Below, piece after piece: positions 42,316 through 50,307 of a DNA stretch of 64,000 bases. The DNA comes from Flavobacterium sp. GTDB lineage: Bacteria > Bacteroidota > Bacteroidia > Flavobacteriales > Flavobacteriaceae. The stretch is from NCBI RefSeq assembly GCF_039595935.1, contig NZ_JBCNKR010000006.1, positions 1,116,001 through 1,180,000 of the forward strand. The letters run 5' to 3'. The translations under genes and the position numbers were made by a program. The notes below the pieces were generated by a model. It searched no databases. It was not told where the DNA came from and was given only the letters and a program-made list of their open reading frames with translations. The first letter of the stretch is position 1. Each line of letters opens with the position of its first letter.

Positions 42316-43363
42316 ATGAATTTTCATAACACGCTGATAAAATGGTATTTACAAAATAAAAGGGATCTTCCATGGCGAAAAACGACCAATCCGTACCATA
42401 TTTGGCTCTCAGAAATTATGCTTGCAGCAAACCAGAGTTGTGCAGGGAATGCCTTACTTTTTTGCTTTTACTCAAGAATTTCCAACTGTTTTTGATCTCG
42501 CAAATGCATCTGAAGAACAGGTTTTAAAACTTTGGCAGGGACTAGGGTATTATTCCCGTGCCCGAAATCTGCATCAAACGGCTCAACACATTGCTAATGA
42601 TCTAAATGGGAACTTTCCTTCTACTTATAAAGACCTTCTTAATTTAAAAGGAGTAGGAGAATATACGGCCGCCGCAATCGCTTCTTTCTCTTATAATGAA
42701 GCCGTTCCTGTGGTAGACGGAAATGTATTTAGGGTTCTTTCGCGCTATTTTGATATTGAATCGGATATTGCGCTTCCGGCCACAAAAAAAGAATTTACCC
42801 AATTGGCTTCTGAATTAATGTCAAAAGATGATCCGGCTGTTTTTAATCAGGCGATTATGGAATTTGGAGCGTTGCAGTGTGTGCCTAAAAATCCTAATTG
42901 TTCAATTTGTGTTTTTAACAGCAGTTGTCTGGCATTACAGAAAAAGAAAGTGAATTCATTGCCTGTAAAGTCTAAGAAAATAAAGGTTACCAATCGATTT
43001 TTTAATTATTTTATTCTCGAAGATGTTTTAGGAAATACCAGTATCCAAAAAAGAACAGCAAAAGGAATCTGGCACAATCTCTACGAATTTCCGCTTTTGG
43101 AGACTAATGAAATTGTTGATTTTGATTATGTCGCAAAAGAATTAAAAAATGGTCTGTTTTCTTCTTATACTATAATAGGTGTAGAAGAATGCAGTGAAGA
43201 AACTATAATTCATAAGCTTTCGCATCAGCATCTTCATATTCAATTTTGGAAAATAAAAATAAAAGAAGTGATTGAAAATGGAATTGATCTTAAAACTTTG
43301 AAAACCTTTCCTTTTCCTATCGTAATTTATAATTTTATAGAAAAGCAGGAAATAAATTGCTAA
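42316..43363 (+). pseudogene. mutY: A/G-specific adenine glycosylase MutY, broken by a one-base frameshift
   Basis: MutY removes adenine opposite 8-oxoguanine. From the ATG at 42316 the frame reads LIKWYLQNKRDLPWRKTTNPYHIWLSEIML and then turns into unrelated residues, stopping at 42495. The correct continuation QQTRVVQGMPYFF begins one base later at 42425, so one extra base (a G near 42424) explains the break. The rest is intact: KGVGEYTAAAIASF, catalytic Asp in VPVVDGNV, the CX6CX2CX5C iron-sulfur motif and a NUDIX-like C-terminal domain. The catalytic Glu of SEIML lies before the break, so a restart product would lack it. Restored length is about 348 residues. Confidence 0.85.
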
Positions 43364-43399
43364 AAAAATGTATCTTTGGTAGAAATACCACTATTAATT

Positions 43400-43840
43400 A
43401 TGAATGGAACATTAAATAAAGTCATGCTTATCGGGCATTTAGGCGATGATGTAAAAATGCATTATTTTGATGGAGGGAACTGTATTGGGCGCTTTCAGCT
43501 GGCTACAAATGAAGTGTATATTAACAAGTCGACCAATGAAAAAATAACTTCTACAGAGTGGCATAATTTAGTTGTACGCAACAAAGCAGCCGAAATTTGC
43601 GAAAAATACCTTTCTAAAGGGGATAAAATATATGTTGAAGGACGTATCAAATCTAGGCAGTGGCAGGCTGAGGACGGAACTACAAAATATACAACAGAGA
43701 TTCAGGTTACAGAATTTACTTTTCTGACTACCAAAAAAGATACTGTAAATCACAAACCGAACCACGATCAGGAACCTGCAAAAAATGTTAACTTTGATGC
43801 ACCAAACGAAGGCTTGCCAATAAACGACCTGCCTTTTTGA
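43400..43840 (+). CDS. ssb: Single-stranded DNA-binding protein (Ssb)
   Basis: A 146-residue protein with the OB fold of Ssb: MNGTLNKVMLIGHLGDDVKMHYFDG at the start, TEWHNLVVRNKAAEICEKYLSKGDKIYVEGRI in the middle and an acidic C-terminal tip, INDLPF, which recruits repair proteins. The frame reaches upstream to 43376, but the ATG at 43400 matches the family start. It follows mutY by 36 bases and precedes gldE, likely in one transcript. Confidence 0.95.
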   Translation: MNGTLNKVMLIGHLGDDVKMHYFDGGNCIGRFQLATNEVYINKSTNEKITSTEWHNLVVRNKAAEICEKYLSKGDKIYVEGRIKSRQWQAEDGTTKYTTEIQVTEFTFLTTKKDTVNHKPNHDQEPAKNVNFDAPNEGLPINDLPF

Positions 43841-43863
43841 TTGTTTAACTAATCTTATGTAAT

Positions 43864-45159
43864 TTGGACCCGGAGCCCAGTTTATTTCTTACCACAACTT
43901 TAGACATCAATTTAATAATTGGTTTTGTCGGAATATTTATTTTGCTGTTTTTGTCGGCAATTGTTTCAGGTGCAGAAGTCGCACTATTTTCTTTATCTCA
44001 AAAAGACATCGACGATACGATTCAGGAAAATCTCTCTAAAGGGAAAATTATTTCTGATCTTTTAGATAAACCCAAAAAACTTTTAGCAACTTTATTAGTC
44101 GCCAATAATTTTTTAAATATTGGCGTCGTTATTCTGTTCTCGTTTATTGGCCGAAATATTTTTGCCGGCGTAGAATCTCCGGTTTTAAAATTTATTTTAG
44201 AAGTAATTCTGGTTACCACTCTCATTTTATTATTCGGAGAAGTGCTGCCAAAAGTCTATGCGAGCCGAAATAATATAAAGTTTGCCAAACGTTTTGCGTA
44301 CTCCATTTCTATTTTAGACAAATTACTGTCGCCAATAAGTTTGCCTATGCGAAGCGTTACTCTATATTTGCACAATAAATTAGGAAAACAAAAGAATAAT
44401 TTTTCTATCAATCAGCTTTCTCAGGCGCTGGAACTAACAGATTCTGAAGGAACATCAACAGAAGAACAGAAAATTTTAGAAGGAATTGTTTCTTTTGGGA
44501 ATACTGATACAAAGCAGGTTATGAGTCCAAGGATTGATATATTTGCATTAGAAATAACAGAACCTTTTGCTGTAATTTATCCTAAAATAATCGAAAAAGG
44601 ATTTTCGAGAATTCCGGTTTACAGAGATAATATTGATCAGATAGAAGGCGTTTTGTTTGTAAAAGATCTGTTGCCGCATATTGATAAAGACAATTTTGAC
44701 TGGGCGTCGATAATAAGAGAAGCGTTTTTTGTTCCTGAGAATAAAAAACTGGATAATTTATTAAAAGATTTTCAGAGTTTAAAAAGCCATTTGGCCATTG
44801 TTGTAGATGAATATGGAGGAACTTCAGGTTTGGTTTCTTTAGAAGATGTAATTGAAGAAATTGTAGGTGATATAAGTGATGAATTTGATGATGAGAATTT
44901 GAATTTCTCCCAAATAGATGAAAAGAATTTTCTTTTTGAAGGGAAAATAAACCTAAAAGATTTTTACAGAATTGTTGATGTTGATGAAGATGTTTTTGAA
45001 TCTCACAAAGGTGAAGCTGAAACCCTGGCTGGATTTATTTTAGAAATTTTAGGGAATTTCCCGAAAAAAGATCAAAAAGTAGCTTTTGAAAATTGTGTTT
45101 TTACAATAGAAACCGTTGATAAAAAGCGTGTAAAACAAATTAAAGTAACAATAGAATAA
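43864..45159 (+). CDS. gldE: Gliding motility protein GldE (CNNM/CBS family)
   Basis: A 431-residue membrane protein starting with TTG. The N-terminal CNNM domain holds four hydrophobic segments (about 18-38, 75-95, 100-125 and further), then a pair of CBS domains (SPRIDIFALEI to VVDEYGGTSGLVSLEDVIEEIVGDI), and a C-terminal CorC/HlyC domain. It matches GldE, which in F. johnsoniae is expressed next to gldD and partly compensates for other gliding defects. The stop and the gldD start share bases (TAATG), which indicates coupled translation. Confidence 0.93.
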   Translation: MDPEPSLFLTTTLDINLIIGFVGIFILLFLSAIVSGAEVALFSLSQKDIDDTIQENLSKGKIISDLLDKPKKLLATLLVANNFLNIGVVILFSFIGRNIFAGVESPVLKFILEVILVTTLILLFGEVLPKVYASRNNIKFAKRFAYSISILDKLLSPISLPMRSVTLYLHNKLGKQKNNFSINQLSQALELTDSEGTSTEEQKILEGIVSFGNTDTKQVMSPRIDIFALEITEPFAVIYPKIIEKGFSRIPVYRDNIDQIEGVLFVKDLLPHIDKDNFDWASIIREAFFVPENKKLDNLLKDFQSLKSHLAIVVDEYGGTSGLVSLEDVIEEIVGDISDEFDDENLNFSQIDEKNFLFEGKINLKDFYRIVDVDEDVFESHKGEAETLAGFILEILGNFPKKDQKVAFENCVFTIETVDKKRVKQIKVTIE

Positions 45160-45719
45160 TGTTTAAAAGAATGATTTCGGTTATGGCAATTTTGCTGACT
45201 TTAACAGTGGTAAGCTGTAAAGATGAAGTGCTGCCAAAACCAGCCGGCTTTCTCAGATTGGATTATCCGCAGGCAAAATATGCAAATTTTGAAAATACCT
45301 GTCCTTTTACTTTTGAAATGAATGAAGGAGCAATTATAAAAGGCGAAAAAAACTGCGGATTTGCAATAACGTATCCAAAAATGAAAGCCACTATTTATTT
45401 GACCTATAAACCTGTTAATGGCAATATTGAAAAACTTTTAAAAGACGCTCAAAAACTAACTTACGAACACGTAATAAAAGCCGATGATATTTTAGAACAA
45501 CCGTATATAAACCCTGAAAAAAAGGTTTACGGAATGTTTTATAAGGTTGACGGAAATGCTGCGACAAACTCTCAGTTTTATGTTACCGATAGTACAAAAC
45601 ATTTTATAACCGGATCGGTTTATTTTTATGCAAAACCAAATTTCGATTCGATTATGCCTGCAGCAAGTTATATTAAAAATGATATGCAGCGTTTAATGGA
45701 AACTCTGAAATGGAAATAA
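45159..45719 (+). CDS. gldD: Gliding motility lipoprotein GldD
   Basis: A 186-residue lipoprotein with lipobox VVSC at Cys20. The mature part holds PKPAGFLRLDYPQAKYANFENTCPFTFEMNEGA and LTYKPVNGNIEKLLKDAQKLTYEHVIKADDI, typical of GldD. GldD is essential for gliding and, in F. johnsoniae, for a working type IX secretion system. Its molecular activity is unknown. It follows gldE with a 1-base overlap. Confidence 0.93.
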   Translation: MFKRMISVMAILLTLTVVSCKDEVLPKPAGFLRLDYPQAKYANFENTCPFTFEMNEGAIIKGEKNCGFAITYPKMKATIYLTYKPVNGNIEKLLKDAQKLTYEHVIKADDILEQPYINPEKKVYGMFYKVDGNAATNSQFYVTDSTKHFITGSVYFYAKPNFDSIMPAASYIKNDMQRLMETLKWK

Positions 45720-45736
45720 TACAAAAGAATTCAATT

Positions 45737-46495
45737 TTAATCTTTCATTATGATATTAAAACCAAAGCTTTTTAAAATTTCAATAAAAATTTCCAAATAG
45801 TCGTCTAATCGAACATTTAAAGTTTTTTTCAAAATATCATGATTTAATAATTCAATTGTGTTCGTGTTTGAATTTTTGTCAATATTTGAAACTACCAATG
45901 AATCTTGTAAACCATCTAGTGTACTAGCGATATAAGTTTTATTTCCTAAAAGTTGTTCGGCTAAATTATTATATAAATCAAAAATTCCGGAAATAGAATT
46001 GCCATCAATTACTATATGTTTATCATTTGGTATATACTGAGGAACTCCCGAATAACGTAATGCAGCTCTAGTATATAACAATTGGTTTTTTCGATATTTC
46101 AAAAAATCTTTATCGTTATCCCAAAAGAAATAAAGATCTATCACATCTTGATTATATTCTTTAGCTGTTAAATTAGATTCGTCGTAAAAATCAAAGTCTA
46201 TAGTACATTCAATTTCTATATTATTTGTGATTCCAAAATTTCTATTGTGTAAAGGAGTAATTTTTAAAAACGAAATGTCCTGAACTTCTAGATCATGTCG
46301 TATCAATTTTGAAGAAATAATAAATGATTCACCTTTTGTTAAATTCCAGGGCATTATATTTTTTACATTATATAAATAAAGTAAATAGACTTCATTATTG
46401 TCATCATCATCAAAATAATAATCAATAAATACATAATCACATTTAGATTTTAATACTCCTTTATTAAAAATCTCTACATTTAAATTATTATTCAT
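45737..46495 (-). CDS. Protein with C-terminal barstar-like domain
   Basis: 252 residues. Residues 160-251 match the barstar layout: HIVIDGNSISGIFDLYNNLAEQL, then STLDGLQDSL (the barstar DALWDCL region), then DDYLEIFIEILKSFGFNIIM at the end, which parallels the last helix and strand. Barstar proteins bind and block barnase-type ribonucleases. Residues 1-150 form a separate acidic, strand-rich part (FIDYYFDDDDNNEVYLLYLY) that I do not recognise. No RNase or toxin gene is beside it, so it may be an orphan immunity protein. AT-rich codon use is stronger than in neighbours. Confidence 0.7.
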   Translation of the reverse strand: MNNNLNVEIFNKGVLKSKCDYVFIDYYFDDDDNNEVYLLYLYNVKNIMPWNLTKGESFIISSKLIRHDLEVQDISFLKITPLHNRNFGITNNIEIECTIDFDFYDESNLTAKEYNQDVIDLYFFWDNDKDFLKYRKNQLLYTRAALRYSGVPQYIPNDKHIVIDGNSISGIFDLYNNLAEQLLGNKTYIASTLDGLQDSLVVSNIDKNSNTNTIELLNHDILKKTLNVRLDDYLEIFIEILKSFGFNIIMKD

Positions 46496-46599
46496 TTTTT
46501 AAAATTTACCAGCTAGATTTCATGCAGATGCAAACATCAAGTTAAGTTTAAGAATTGTCACATCATTTCTTAAATGTACTTGATTTTGTAAGTTTTCGA

Positions 46600-46627
46600 C
46601 AAATATAAATTAAAAAAGGCATTCAAA
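46600..46627 (-). promoter_or_regulatory. Possible promoter of the barstar-domain gene
   Basis: On the minus strand TTTG (46624-46627) and TATATTTG (46600-46607) are 16 bases apart, slightly short for the consensus. It overlaps the hairpin at 46612-46643. Confidence 0.4.
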
Positions 46628-46643
46628 TATAAATGCCTTTTTA
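46612..46643 (-). terminator. Terminator after the HMA lipoprotein gene
   Basis: AAAAAAGGCATT pairs with AATGCCTTTTTA around an 8-base loop. It lies 21 bases after the stop codon of the minus-strand gene. Confidence 0.75.
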
Positions 46644-46663
46644 TGATTATCAAAGTTTAAAAT

Positions 46664-47041
46664 TTAAGATTTAAAATTCGAAACTTTATATGTTTTACCG
46701 TCTCCGGTTTCCTGAACGATTCTAGTTAAAGATTCTTGATTTTGAACTGTTTTGTCAAAAGTAATTGTTGCCGTTTTTTTGTCAAAATCTACAGCAGCTT
46801 TTTCAACTCCTTCTAAATCAGATAATTTTTTTTCAATAGTTTTGGCACATCCCATCGCGCAAGTCATACCTTCGATTTCAAAACTTGCCGTTTGTACATT
46901 TTCAGCAGCGATTGCTTTATGTTCTTTAGAAGCAGTTTCTAAAGGTTTGATATTAGCCAGATTTTTATCTTCTTCTTTTTTACAGCTTACAAATACTAAA
47001 CCTGCAATTGCTAATGAAGCTATGATTTTTGTGAATTTCAT
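46664..47041 (-). CDS. Lipoprotein with heavy-metal-associated (HMA) domain
   Basis: A 125-residue exported protein. The signal peptide ends in lipobox FVSC, so it is likely anchored to a membrane. Residues 52-120 form an HMA domain with EIEGMTCAMGCAKTIEKKL and VDFDKKTATITFD. The metal loop is CX3C (Cys-Ala-Met-Gly-Cys) in place of the common CXXC, which may change metal choice. Copper or another soft metal is the likely ligand. No metal ATPase lies near. A CAAAATTA promoter box is at 47084-47091. Confidence 0.88.
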   Translation of the reverse strand: MKFTKIIASLAIAGLVFVSCKKEEDKNLANIKPLETASKEHKAIAAENVQTASFEIEGMTCAMGCAKTIEKKLSDLEGVEKAAVDFDKKTATITFDKTVQNQESLTRIVQETGDGKTYKVSNFKS

Positions 47042-47149
47042 TATCTATAAATTTAATTGAATAATTGTGTACTAGAATGTTTGCAAAATTAATAAAAAAC
47101 GAGAGGTCAGTTCATAAAAATAGTACAAATTTGCAGTAAAATAATTTAT

Positions 47150-48016
47150 ATGGATGCAAAACAATTAAAATGGGCTTACTTGCTTGTATTGTCCTTAATT
47201 TGGGGAAGTTCTTTTATTTTAATCAAAAGAGGATTAGTTGGTTTAACCGCGATTCAGGTGGGTTCTTTCCGAATCATTTTTGCAGCCTTATTTTTATTGA
47301 TAGTTGGGTTTAAAAGTTTAAAAAAGATTACGGCCCGTCAATGGCGATTTGTGGCTTTGACTTCTTTTTTTGGAACATTTACGCCGGCTTATCTTTTTGC
47401 TATCGCAGAAACTGAAGTTGACAGTTCAATTGTTGCCATTTTAAATTCGCTTACGCCTTTAAACACTTTGGTCTTAGGAATTATCTTTTTTGGAATCCAA
47501 TTTCAAAAACGACAGGTTTTGGGTGTTTTTATTGGTTTAATCGGATGTTTGCTTCTGGTTTTAAGCGGAGCATCAGCACATCCGGGACAAAACTATTATT
47601 ATGTGGGTTTAGTTGTAATAGCGACTCTTTGTTATGCTATAAATGTCAATTTGATTAAAAGATATCTTCCTGATTTGAATTCGGTAAGTATTACAACAGG
47701 AAACTTTACTGTTTTATTAATCCCGGCGTTGATTATTTTAAGCACAACAGATATTTCTCAAAAACTAACTTTTGAAGTTACGCAGCATTCTATTTTCTTT
47801 GTCATGATATTAGGTGTTTTAGGTACCGGAATTGCTAATGTTTTGTTCTTTAAACTTATCCAGATTTCGTCTCCAGTTTTTGCAACATCAGTAACGTATT
47901 TAATTCCGATTGTTGCTTTTTTCTGGGGATTATTAGATAATGAAATGCTTACTCCGATTCAGTTTTTTGGTGCTTTTGTTATTTTAATTGGAGTTTATTT
48001 ATCGGCTAAGAAGTGA
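47150..48016 (+). CDS. EamA family (DMT) transporter
   Basis: A 288-residue protein with about ten hydrophobic segments and two EamA repeats. The first begins LVLSLIWGSSFILIKRGL, and the second, at about 150, begins LVVIATLCYAINVNLIKRYL. The family exports amino acids or other metabolites, and the substrate here cannot be told. It is divergent from the HMA gene and stands alone. Confidence 0.9.
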   Translation: MDAKQLKWAYLLVLSLIWGSSFILIKRGLVGLTAIQVGSFRIIFAALFLLIVGFKSLKKITARQWRFVALTSFFGTFTPAYLFAIAETEVDSSIVAILNSLTPLNTLVLGIIFFGIQFQKRQVLGVFIGLIGCLLLVLSGASAHPGQNYYYVGLVVIATLCYAINVNLIKRYLPDLNSVSITTGNFTVLLIPALIILSTTDISQKLTFEVTQHSIFFVMILGVLGTGIANVLFFKLIQISSPVFATSVTYLIPIVAFFWGLLDNEMLTPIQFFGAFVILIGVYLSAKK

Positions 48017-48041
48017 TTTTGAATTATGAGTTATGAGTTAG

Positions 48042-48112
48042 TTTGTCACCCTGAGCGAAGTCGAAGGGTTTGCCAACTAGCGCGGGGCTTCGACTACGCT
48101 CAGCCTGACAAA
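48042..48112. repeat. GTCACCCTGAGCGAAGTCGAAG inverted repeat
   Basis: Arms at 48042-48066 and 48088-48112 are complementary with three mismatches around a GC-rich centre. It is a relative of the element at 39727-39798. Confidence 0.75.
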
Positions 48113-48133
48113 ATAGGATGTAATATAAAAAAG

Positions 48134-48162
48134 CTTTGTCAAAGTTTTAAACTTTGACAAAG
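48134..48162. repeat. 29-base palindrome, copy 2 (CTTTGTCAAAG arms)
   Basis: CTTTGTCAAAGTTT and AAACTTTGACAAAG flank one base. It differs from the copy at 18901 by the centre base only. CTTAG words follow at 48175-48206. Confidence 0.8.
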
Positions 48163-48243
48163 CCTATGAAAAAAAATCTTAGAACCTTAGCAGCTTAGTC
48201 TCTCAGAGCCTTTGTCCCTTTGTTTCTTTGTAACTTTGAACCT

Positions 48244-50295
48244 TTATAAAAAATCTGCCTCAGAAACTCCTTCGTTTATCTTAATATCAGACATTTTAAT
48301 ATCCAATTCAAAACCAATATTCTGAACTAAGTTAAAAGGAACTTTTACGCCTTTTACTTCTCTGTAATCGTTAAAATTTGTGATTTGCGTAACTGATTTT
48401 CCGCCTTGTTCGCGAACTTTAGATTCTGCTACTTTCAATCCCGATTTTACATCATAGAAATAAGTGGTTTTACCATCTTTTATAGCATAGGCATCTTTTC
48501 CGTTAATAGGCTCGATACTGTCTACTTTTAAATCAGTTCTTTTTACTAATAATTGCAATTCTTCGAATGGAGCAGCGTTTGCTTTCATATCTTTAAGGTC
48601 TTCGCCTTCAAGATTTTTTCGCTGGCCTTGCTGCTCAATATAAGCACCTTTTTCGTTTACAACCTGTTTCATTAAATTCATACTTCCCATAGAAAGCGAA
48701 ACCATCATTTTTCCTTTAGCATCTAATTTAGATGTAAAAGTAAGCGGAGTAGGAGCTTGCGGAATAGTTGTAGTTCCGTTCATATAAAGCGTTTTTACAG
48801 CTGAAACTGCTTTTTCGCCTCCAATAGCTTTGATGTAATTTTCAAAAACAGTTTTTGCTGTAATATTTGTTGGAGCATCTTTTTTAACAACAGGTTTTTC
48901 AACCGGGTTTCCGTATTTATCAAAATAATAAATCGGAATTTGAAGTTTTTCTAAACCGGTAATTACATCAGAACCTTTTCCAACAATTACAATTCGCATG
49001 TTGTCAAGTAAAAAATACTTGTTAGCAACGCGATAAATATCATCGGCCGTTACATTATTTATTGTTTGAATATATTTTTCATAGAAATCTGCCGGAAGTT
49101 TTTCAGTTTCAATATTTAAAGCATAACGTGCTACGGCCTGAGGTTTTTCGACCTGCATTACAAATCGGCCAATGTATCCGGCTTTTACATTTCTTAAAAC
49201 TTCAGGATCAACTCTTTCGGTGCGAATTCTTTTAATTTCTTTTATAAACTGCACAACAGCGCTGTCTGTAACTGTATTTCTAACAGCCGATGAAGCTTTA
49301 AATTTGCCTACATATTTATTTGCTCCAATACTTGAATTTGCTCCATAAGTCCACGCATTTTTTTCGCGCAGATTCATGTTTAGGTAACTGTTGAAATCAC
49401 CTCCTAAAATTTGATTTGCAACAACAGCCGGGAAAAAATCAGGATCGCTCATTCGTAAATTTACAGTGTTTACCAGTGCAATTTCAGACTGAACGGCATT
49501 TGGAACATCTACAAAATCAATTTGAAGTTTAGCAGCATTTTCCGGATTTGGATATGTGTTTTTTGGGGCGGCTTGTTTTTTCCATCCGCCAAAAAGTTTT
49601 TCAACCGAAGCTTTTGTTTCTTTGAATTTTACATCACCAATAACAACTAAATAAGCGTTTTCAGGAACAAAATAAGTGGCGTAATTTTTTTGAACATCTT
49701 CTAGTGTTACATTCTTTACTGTTTCTTCAGAAAGATATTCACCGTTAGGATGATTTCTTCCGAAAGCCAAAACATCAACTACACGATTTGCGATGGCAGG
49801 AACACTTTTTTCATCGGCTTTAAGCCCTTCAAGTAATTTTGCTTTTTCTTTATCGAATTCAGTTTGTGTGAAATTAGGTTGTAAAGCACCTTCTGCCAAA
49901 AGTTCTAAAACTCGCCCTGAATATTTGGATAGCGAACTGGCAAAAGCTCCTTGTGAAGTAAAGTTTATGTTGGCACCATAAAAATCAATCTCTTCATTAA
50001 AAGCTTCTTTTGTCGTTTTTTTAGTTCCGTTACCAATTAAACTGCTTGTTAATTCGTCAACGCCTTTTTTATTTCCTTCGGTAAAAGGAGCATTGTCTAA
50101 AGTAAGATTAAAACTTACTCGGGGTAATTTATGGTTTTCAACAACCAGAACTTTCATACCGTTTGCCAAAACAAAGGTTTGAGGTTTTTTAATATTAACT
50201 ACAGGTGGATTTCCTGGTTTTGGTTGTGGACGATCTTGTGCTTGCATAATTCCAGTTAGGAATAAAATGATTAAAAAATTATGTAGATTTTTCAT
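48244..50295 (-). CDS. M16 family peptidase-like protein, inactive subunit type
   Basis: A 683-residue secreted protein with a signal peptide (MKNLHNFLIILFLTGIMQAQ). Two M16 repeats start at KKPQTFVLANGMKVLVVENHKLPRVSF. The zinc motif HXXEH is replaced by GVDELTSS at the expected place, so this subunit should not bind zinc. The second repeat keeps the Arg/Tyr-type residues that close the chamber. A further 200-residue C-terminal extension (about 480-683) looks like a lipoprotein-carrier-type beta domain. It pairs with the active M16 gene 12 bases upstream. Confidence 0.88.
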   Translation of the reverse strand: MKNLHNFLIILFLTGIMQAQDRPQPKPGNPPVVNIKKPQTFVLANGMKVLVVENHKLPRVSFNLTLDNAPFTEGNKKGVDELTSSLIGNGTKKTTKEAFNEEIDFYGANINFTSQGAFASSLSKYSGRVLELLAEGALQPNFTQTEFDKEKAKLLEGLKADEKSVPAIANRVVDVLAFGRNHPNGEYLSEETVKNVTLEDVQKNYATYFVPENAYLVVIGDVKFKETKASVEKLFGGWKKQAAPKNTYPNPENAAKLQIDFVDVPNAVQSEIALVNTVNLRMSDPDFFPAVVANQILGGDFNSYLNMNLREKNAWTYGANSSIGANKYVGKFKASSAVRNTVTDSAVVQFIKEIKRIRTERVDPEVLRNVKAGYIGRFVMQVEKPQAVARYALNIETEKLPADFYEKYIQTINNVTADDIYRVANKYFLLDNMRIVIVGKGSDVITGLEKLQIPIYYFDKYGNPVEKPVVKKDAPTNITAKTVFENYIKAIGGEKAVSAVKTLYMNGTTTIPQAPTPLTFTSKLDAKGKMMVSLSMGSMNLMKQVVNEKGAYIEQQGQRKNLEGEDLKDMKANAAPFEELQLLVKRTDLKVDSIEPINGKDAYAIKDGKTTYFYDVKSGLKVAESKVREQGGKSVTQITNFNDYREVKGVKVPFNLVQNIGFELDIKMSDIKINEGVSEADFL

Positions 50296-50307
50296 GATTC
50301 GGTATTC

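Noticed and set aside
43864..45159. gldE considered as a simple hemolysin/CorC magnesium protein
   Set aside because: The overlap with gldD and the position after mutY and ssb support GldE.
45737..46495. Barstar-domain gene considered part of a toxin-antitoxin pair with a neighbour
   Set aside because: Neighbours are gldD and an HMA lipoprotein, and no RNase-like frame was found on either strand nearby.
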